Assembly: GCF_028453695.1 (NCBI RefSeq)
Contig: NC_135774.1
Coordinates: 26,784,001-26,848,000 of the forward strand
Length of the DNA stretch: 64,000 nucleotides
Direction: 5' to 3'
Source of the DNA: Augochlora pura
Taxonomy: Eukaryota; Arthropoda; Insecta; Hymenoptera; Halictidae
Part shown: positions 57,067 to 64,000 of the stretch, one piece after another
How positions within the stretch are numbered: position 1 is the first letter of the stretch
Layout: the number at the start of each line of letters is the position of its first letter
Program-made: the position numbers and the translations under genes
Notes under the pieces: model-generated
Told to the model about the DNA's origin: nothing
Databases searched by the model: none
Seen by the model: only the letters and a program-made list of their open reading frames with translations

Positions 57067-58829
57067 AGTGGGTGGAATTATAATTGACGTACGTACGGAC
57101 GGCGATCCAATTTATCCGCGGAATAAATCGTCGATAGGTCGCTCACCGGGCTGATTAAAAACGTGAAATAATGGTTGCCACTTTTTCATCAACTGTCCCG
57201 TGGATCGCTTCTCGATGGCAGAGTAGATTAACTGTGTGGATTCGAATGTCTGCTGTGAAATCATAAACAGATCATGGATTTTAATGCTCCACCTTGATTC
57301 CAACAGGTAGAAAGAACTTCGTTTAGAATAGTTTATTTAACTCTGGCATGGTCGCGTAAAATATATTAAAATTGACACAAATATTACAATTAACATTTTT
57401 ATATATTTTACTGAAATACAACAGCCTCTTATCTACCAAAACATAAAACGTATTTTACAATATAATATAACAATTTCTAGTACTGGTTCAAAGTCCCCAT
57501 CCTATTCCAAAGTATCAAAGAACATACCGCGTGCGCTAAATGAAAGAAACAAGTGTATCTTCATTAATAACTATGTTATTCTAATAACACAGAGCAACTC
57601 CTTTACGGAGAAAATCTCTCACCTCCCACGATCCCCATTTTAGGCGACAGTGGATGAAAATCGACGCGCACCCCCCACAACATCGGCATGAATAAACAGT
57701 AGCCGAGTACACCGTCGATTGGACAGCAGAAACCGGAAAGATATTTGAGCCGGACGAATCGTGGTCGGGTGTCGTCGCGGCGGGGAAACGCGAAACTCAG
57801 AAGAAAAGGGACGGCGTGGCCGGGAAGGAGACGGAGAGATGGAGGAGGAAGAGAGAAGTCGAGACCGCATTTATCGGTGGAGAGACAGGCAACACGAGGG
57901 GCGGCTGCCAGATATCCGAGAAATTTTTCCGGTCACGATTTAAAAGTTCGCGTTCGAGTGTTCCGTTATTCATGGCGGAATTATTGCCGGCATTACCATT
58001 TAACATGGTTAGGGATTCCGGGAGCAGAATCGTTTCCAAGTGGCCGGCGCGCACCGAATCGATTCGTTCTTTGGTGGGAGGGGGAGAGAGAGAGAGGGAG
58101 AGGGAGAGAGGGCAACCTCTTTTCTCCGGTGTCCCTGCAACAACTACAGCCTTATCGGCGGACCGCGATCATGCTCCCCGCGTTTCTTGCCGCGTTTCCT
58201 TTCGCCTTTTTCCTCCTTTTTCGCCCTTCTCCCTCCGCGCCCTTTCCACCCCGTGCCCTTTCCCCTCCCGCGCCGACCCCCTTTTCCACAGTCGGTTTTA
58301 AACGTTCCTCGAGCACCGTATTCGATAAAGAACACACTCGCGGGAGTGGGAAACGCGCGGAAAGCTCGCGGTAACCGAGCCGAGTCCGTCCGTGTATTTC
58401 TCGCCGCGGTATTTTCCGTCTTATCGTGCCGGCAGGCTTCATTTATTACGCCGGGACAAGATCGGCCAGCAGCCGGTTTTTATCGGGCTACCACCGACGC
58501 GTCTCCTCTGTTACTGGCAGCTTTAAGACGCTTAATTCCTTTTTACGCCGCGCTAGACCATTGTCGGACGGCCCGGATAAGTCGCTTCTCTCGGCCGCCA
58601 CGCCGACGACTTTACCACCCGGGGATCGTTAACGACGAACCGCACGGGGTTCGGCACGCTCGAAAACCACGATCGATGTACCGCCGGATCGAATAAATTA
58701 CCCGGCGAACACGCCGAAGAAGGATCTGTAATTACACGTTTTTCTGGGGACAATGGCGTCGCCGCAAATGACCGTAAAGTCGCGCTGAAATGTAGGAAAA
58801 AGGGACGTGAATTGGAGGGTTTATAAAAG
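57067..58829. other. GC-rich stretch, no supported gene
   Basis: The longest open frames in the window (58040-58696, 218 codons; 57745-58374, 209 codons) are both here on plus, overlapping each other and open minus frames. Their content is Arg/Pro/Ser/Phe-rich, one runs through a GAGAGAGGGAG microsatellite (58082-58110), and neither shows a domain. They are best explained by lack of stop codons in GC-rich sequence. Confidence 0.6.
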
Positions 58830-59215
58830 CTTTGGAAAATTTTTCTTGCGATCCAGTTTCCTGTGAATTTGAAGATTGAACACTTTTCTTTAGATAGCGT
58901 CCTTAGAATTGGTGGTATGATTTTTTTTAACCGTTTTATGCAATGAAAATGGAGGACAAGGTTTAGATTAGGACAAGGAATGTATTATCAATGGTATTGA
59001 TAATAGACTGTTCATTCGAAGTTAGATGAAATGGGTAAGAAAAATCGTAGACCAAGTTTTGATAGGTCGTCGTAAAGAGCATAGTTTGTTCTTTAAATTC
59101 CATAGAGTTTCATTCGTGAGAAAAATTTTTGAAGATCTGTAGGATTTTTTGAATTCGTATAGTGTTTGAATCCAATAAAGAGAAGAGTTCGATTTTTAAA
59201 TCTATGGCAGTTTTA
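58830..59215 (+). mobile_element. Foldback (long inverted-arm) element, copy 2
   Basis: The left arm has GAATTTGAAGATTGAACAC and TATGATTTTTTTTAACCG (58865-58938), closely matching the left arm at 50404. Inverted arms follow: AAGAAAAATCGTAGACC, then GTTCTTTAAATTCCATAG (59036-59106), and a third arm-like piece (GAGTTCGATTTTTAAATC, 59187-59204). The centre holds TATTATCAAT.GGT.ATTGATAATA and CATTCGAAG, shared inverted with copy 1. Non-coding. Confidence 0.65.
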
Positions 59216-59297
59216 CGTTCAAAATAAAATTTTCACCGAAGAAGTATCCATCATCAATGACAGAAGCTTTTCCATTACTTAATTTAAGAGCATGGAG

Positions 59298-59500
59298 AAC
59301 AATTTTATCAGATCGAATATATTATCAAATATCAACAATAAAAACATCCATAAAACATCTCAATCAACCAATAACATTTTAAAAAAGAAAACAGAACACG
59401 GCAACAATTCTATCAGATCGAATATTATCACATATCGCCAATAAAAACATCCATCAAATATCTCAATCGACCAATAAAATTTTAAGAGCGGAAACAGTTC
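59298..59500 (+). repeat. Two-copy tandem repeat, 105-bp unit
   Basis: AACAATTTTATCAGATCGAA (59298) and AACAATTCTATCAGATCGAA (59403) start two similar units. Both pass through CAATAAAAACATCCAT and ATCTCAATC.ACCAATAA. AT-rich and non-coding. Confidence 0.9.
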
Positions 59501-61445
59501 TTTCCTTACGGCGGTTTTCAATTTGGTCAAGACAATTACGGCCTCCGTTTTCCAAGTATCATTGAAGCGACGCAGAGAATGCCGCTCGCAAAACGGTTCG
59601 AACGCGTAAATCCGGAAAATTGCGAAGTCCCCTGGAAAATAATTCTCGCATCGGGCGTTTAGTTTTATTGGAGTTGCTAGTTAGGATATTGGGATACTTG
59701 GGGAAGTTTATGGGCCTGAGAGAATCCAGAGGATCCTGAGGGTACCTTCAAGGGAGAAACTGGAGTAATATACTTTTTAGGATAATGTGGAGAGAGTTAT
59801 GAGCTCAAGATAGAAGGATTATCTAGGATCTTAAGATGGATCTTGATGGACTACGCGGAAACCGAGCGCTGCGCTCGATGAACCACCTGGAACCATAGTA
59901 ATGTTTATGAAGATACGTCGTTAAATTCTAATTCTGTAACGCATTTTATGGTCTTTTTCCTTGGCTTCACGGTTGCCTTAAAACGCTTCGCTATTTTTAT
60001 TAAATGTTTCGGCGTCCCTTTTTCTATTTTTCTGTAATATTTAGTGACGATCTTTCGACTCAATTAAACTGAATAATATAATACTACGTGGGACGTTAGC
60101 CTTTAAATTATTAACTGAACAGGATCCAATAATGGATGTCGGAGAATCTGTAATTCTTATTGCATTACCGTGTCTGTAATATAATATTAATAGTTGTACT
60201 CTGACGGAAAAATTTATCCATATTTTATATAAATTAAAACAAATTAGAGTGAATTAAATGATACGATATCGCAAGAGATATTAACCTTTGAATCATTAAT
60301 TGAACACGATTGAAGGATGAATATTGGAGAATCGCCTATAATTTTTATTAATTAGGAAGGAATGCTTAATGATTACTAGCTTAAATAATCTTAAAAAATT
60401 AGCCTAGAATTCTAAAATAATTTTAAAAAAATTATAGTTGACCACCAGGTCTTCTATGAATTATTTATAATTTTCAACAGTGCCCGAAGGTTAGAAAATC
60501 GACTTTAAAAAATTGCAATATTCAAGGACGAGCTTTAAAAATAATTCGGACCAGTGACAGCATTAATTCCCGCGCCCGTACCCCGCAATACATTCCGCGC
60601 GAGTTTTTAATTAACCATCGCGCATGATCAAATATTGATTCGGCATTATCCGGCGCGAGCGAGTTAATTATTCGGGAATCCGTTGTTTTTCCGATGAATT
60701 ACGAATCATAACGATTATTTCCACAATGACCACAGTTAACCGATTGTTCGATCCTCAATCCGACGCGGTTTATTATCAATTATTACACGCGGCTTGGGAA
60801 GGGGGGTGGCTTGAAATATACAGTAATTTGTCACGATTCATTGTCTCTGCGCGCTCGCTCTGCTCGCTTCGTTCTGGTTTGCCAACGGTACGTGAACACC
60901 GAATAAACGTCCGCCCATTTATCCAATCGCTAAACAGACCGCAAAATAATACCAATCACAGAGAGCATCGGCGAGCCCACATTTCACCCGAAATCCTTGA
61001 TTATATACGTCGAAATATCGGTGCCTCCACCAATTGGACAAAATATCGAACGGAAAAAAAAAGTATCAACGAAACCCATCGAAACGTTTCACAAAACTAG
61101 CAAACGCGTCGATTACACTCTTACAGTAATCATGGAAAAATAAAATAAAACAAACGACGAAATGAATACACGAATACCATGCCTTTTATTTTTCCATCGA
61201 TACTTATCCTGTTGCCGGCTCTTTATACAATGCTGAGTAAATTAAAAAACAGCATACAGCAATCGAATACAAGTTGAATTATCCCTAATAAATTTGGATT
61301 CATTAGCAAGTTGGTTGAAGTTGGCAATTTTCGAACTGATACACATGGCCTTGCATTTCAAGGGCTACAGCTGTATAGGTGCACCAAAGTTAAAATCTAA
61401 AAACCTTGTCTTAAACTAGAGATTTCAAGCTTTAATTTCAAAAAT
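59501..61445. other. Gene-free stretch, mostly AT-rich
   Basis: Mostly AT-rich, with a shift toward GC at 60560-60720. The 124-codon plus frame at 60726-61100 is less biased than others (it ends with Asn/Arg/His-rich sequence) but matches no family I know and has no supporting splice or start context. I leave it uncalled. Confidence 0.5.
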
Positions 61446-61496
61446 ACAGTCAGCCCAAAAATATTCGTACCCCCATTGCTTATAAGAGAAATTTAC
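61446..61496 (+). mobile_element. Tc1/mariner-like terminal repeat, copy B
   Basis: CAGTCAGCCCAAAAATATTC then GTACCCCCATTGC and TTATAAGAGAAATTT. It parallels copy A at 44543 with a few substitutions and one indel, in the same orientation. No second terminus or transposase frame in the following 200 bases. Confidence 0.6.
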
Positions 61497-62310
61497 TGAT
61501 TTCGCATTATTCTTGAAAGTCGCACAGTGAATACATCCCAATAAAATTGTTCAAACACAAAAATTTCTTTTCATCTGCCTATATAGATGTATAATTTCTG
61601 ATTTTTCGTTCCCGCAATCTTATTTGGAGTTAAAACAAAAATTCAGCTCACAGAGGGTGGTTAACGTGCCGAACAATGGCCCGGCGGAATGCTAATTACC
61701 TCGTCGCGCGGAGTCGTGCGCGCGGCTGAAAGGAGACGTTTCCGAGACGAAAGGTTAGAGAGAGCGTTCGCGATCTCGGCGATGTGCCCGCGATAACGGA
61801 GAGCGGCTTCTCCGTGAAGAAAGGACGGGGGTGACGGCGGGCGAGGCGGGGGCTCCCTTGTAAAAGGGAGAACGGGCTCTCGTGGAATGAGGAAGCCGGG
61901 AGACAAAGTTTCGCGGAAGTCGCCGGCTCGGGGAGTTGATTTTTCTACCGAACGGAATATTTCACGCTTTGCACAATCTCCGGCATCGGCGAGGCGGCGG
62001 TTGGGGAGGGGAGGGGAGGGGAAAGGGCCACCGCAACGACCGAGTAATTACATGGCGAGCATTCCCGCGGGAGACTTTTCAAAGGTATGAAAGTGAATAA
62101 AGGTGGCTCTGCTCGTCGGACAGAAGGGTCGCGTGGGAATCGACGCGCACGAGGAAAGAAGAACAGCGTGATTCCTGGGCGGCGCGGCGCCGATGAACGC
62201 CACCAGATTGCGGACGAGCCGACATGTTTACGGCCCGCGAGCGTCGCGGCGAGACAAGTGCTCGAAATTAGTTCTAAGCGCATTCTAGAACCGGACACAC
62301 GATTTCTAAA
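61497..62310. other. Gene-free stretch, no supported gene
   Basis: AT-rich to 61640, then GC-rich with a GGGGAGGGGAGGGG patch near 62005, a G-run arrangement that could form a quadruplex. Overlapping frames without domains. Confidence 0.55.
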
Positions 62311-62627
62311 TACCTCAAAATACTTCAAATACCAAATTACCAATTACCAATTACCAAATTACCAAATACCAAATACCAAATAACAAATACCAAATACCAA
62401 ACACCAAACACGAAATACCAAATTACCAATTACCAAATTACCAAATTACCAAAATACCAAATACCAAATTACCAATTACCAAATTACCAAATTGCGAAAT
62501 ATCAAATTACCAATTACCAAATTACCAAATTACCAAATTACCAAATTACCAAATTACCAATTACCAAACACCAAACACGAAATACCAAATACCAAATTAC
62601 CAAACATGAATTACCAAATACCAAATG
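62311..62627. repeat. TACCAAAT/TACCAATT minisatellite, ~315 bp
   Basis: About forty units of 7-8 bases: TACCAAAT, TACCAAT, CACCAAAC. The block AATTACCAATTACCAAATTA recurs at wider spacing, giving a higher-order period. Minus frames read as Val-Ile/Leu-Trp-Tyr repeats. Confidence 0.95.
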
Positions 62628-63541
62628 GCACCAACGAGGAGCTCGCTCCCAAATGGAACTAATTAAAAGTGGTATCCCAGCAGGCCAACCCGTTTGCCGG
62701 AAAACAAATTGGCTAAGTTTGCGGAGCACGTCGTAAGGCGTTTCGGGTTCCGGTAAACTTTCCGAATGGATCATTCGATTGTTCGTCACGAGGAATTTCG
62801 CGCCGGCGAGATTGCCGTAACGCGACCCTTCCGCGAATTACGCGCCGTTCGGCCGTAAACTCCGCGCGGCAACCTGCGCGTCCTCTCGGCGACGCGCTCC
62901 CGCGCCCTCGCCGTTTTTACTCGCCGGAGAAGTTTACGACGTCGTTCGAGAGTAGGTTAACTAGTGAATAATTCCTATCTGTGTCGAACTGCCGGCTGTC
63001 TCCTCGCCGTTGTTCTTCTTTCTTCTTTTTTTCACGACTTCCGTGTAATCAACGATCCAACGGGTCCTCGTAAAGCCGACATTTTCTTTTTAATGAATCG
63101 CTCGCCCAGTCTCTAACGAGCGCTGACTATAACCCGACGTTCCTTCTTTCCTCGTTCCCTCTTTTCAAAGAGAGGGCGAGAGAGAGGCCGTTCCTCGCGC
63201 GAAACTCGAAGAATACATCCTTTTACTCGCGGCTAAAGTTCCGAGCCGCCATTGTTACGGCGCGGCTGTTGCTTCGAATTTATTTAAACAGTAGCGACGT
63301 ATTTCGCGAGGAATACGACTCGGAGAAACGCGCGCAACGATGGCGGAATGTGTAACTAGCTGCCTCGTCTTTTTCTCGAGGAGAGTCGAGTCTGATTTTC
63401 CCGATTCGTTCGCGAACTGTATCCTTTCGAGCGGTGGTTCGAGGATTGGGACACGCGAAGTTTCAATCGGCTAACCGACACATCAATGTTACGGATTCGT
63501 CGCGTTACTGAATGTAATCGGTCGATTTATCTCGGATTTAA
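62628..63541. other. GC-rich stretch, no supported gene
   Basis: CpG-rich, with no long open frame, tandem repeat or element end. Short pyrimidine patches occur near 63010-63030 and a GAGAGAGAGG word near 63177. Confidence 0.6.
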
Positions 63542-63820
63542 CCCTTTGGCTGCGGCAGACTTTGGCTACCGGCCTTAAGGTACTGCATGAATTCACTCGC
63601 GACGTCCACAGATTATTATACTTCTGAGAAAGTATATTAAAATATTCAAAATACTGAATTATATTACTTGAAGTGAACATTGATTTTAAGCTTCGTTTAC
63701 AATATTTAATAATCAAATTTAATAAGAAACAGGCGAAACTGGTGAAATTTGATCTGGACACCTATCAGCAGGAAGCCAACACGTGTAGGACGCCAATGGG
63801 CGCTTACAGTAGTCAAAGGG
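63542..63820. mobile_element. piggyBac-like MITE, 279 bp
   Basis: Perfect TTAA flanks (63538-63541 and 63821-63824). The left end is CCCTTTGGCTGCGGC. The right end, read inward, is CCCTTTGACTACTGTAAGCG. The ends share CCCTTTG.CT.C. The CCCTTTGGCT start resembles the half element ending at 8038. The interior is AT-rich with no transposase. Confidence 0.7.
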
Positions 63821-64000
63821 TTAATGACAGCGGAAGTTCCGCGATAAGAAAACGATTTGCTTCGAAAGTTTGACAGAGATTAAGAAAGGACGATTTATCT
63901 CTGTAATCTTCTTTACACGTCGCGTAAACCGCTAATGAAACTCGTTGCAGTGCGTCAGTGGTGAAATTAATTTCTGAGGCAGACAAATGGTTCGAGAGGG

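Noticed and set aside
57745..58696. Two long overlapping plus frames (209 and 218 codons)
   Set aside because: They overlap in different frames, alongside open minus frames, in GC-rich DNA that includes a GA microsatellite. Arg/Pro/Ser-rich content, no domain.
60726..61100. 124-codon plus frame with fairly balanced composition
   Set aside because: No family recognised, no periodic or domain signal; AT-rich surroundings make it unusual but not enough to call a gene.

Overview
The window looks like non-coding DNA from an insect nuclear genome, most likely an aculeate hymenopteran (a bee or ant). The grounds are compositional. CpG-rich, GC-rich blocks alternate with AT-rich valleys a few hundred bases to about 1.5 kb long. 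(CT)n/(GA)n microsatellites are abundant. Short TTAA-flanked elements starting CCCTTTGCRCTCG recur along the window. The order is an inference; no gene here can confirm it.

I find no protein-coding gene I can defend. The long open frames sit in GC-rich blocks or microsatellites, overlap in several frames on both strands, are low in complexity or rich in Arg/Ser/Pro, and show no recognisable domain or catalytic motif. The window reads as a 64-kb intergenic interval or part of a very large intron. Small exons could be missed without homology or RNA data.

Layout. 0-6 kb: GC-rich blocks, CT microsatellites and two degenerate arrays of a roughly 10-bp TATGACC unit. 6.7-8.8 kb: a bulged inverted repeat, an unassigned mid-GC block, a half piggyBac-like element, a microRNA-like hairpin (8472-8549) and a complete small TTAA element. 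9-20 kb: microsatellites, tandem duplications at 13.8 and 17.3 kb, and another small TTAA element at 16.5 kb. 19.7-20.7 kb: a complex repeat patch holding the first copy of a 33-bp conserved motif, which recurs at 31.6, 36.2 and 52.3 kb. 27-30 kb: a nested pair of TTAA elements, a decayed tandem array, a consensus TATA box and a fuller TTAA element. 31-48 kb: long featureless stretches with scattered repeats, a Tc1/mariner-like terminus at 44.5 kb and a TTAA element containing an ACAAT array at 46 kb. 48-64 kb: a 340-bp polypyrimidine tract, two related foldback elements (50.4 and 58.8 kb), tandem duplications, a 540-bp polypurine tract, a second Tc1/mariner-like terminus, a 315-bp TACCAAAT minisatellite and a last TTAA element.

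The most useful observations are the 33-bp dispersed motif, the microRNA-like hairpin, the nested TTAA elements, the pair of foldback elements, and the repeated finding of 2-3-copy tandem duplications inside AT-rich valleys. No complete system of interacting genes is present.
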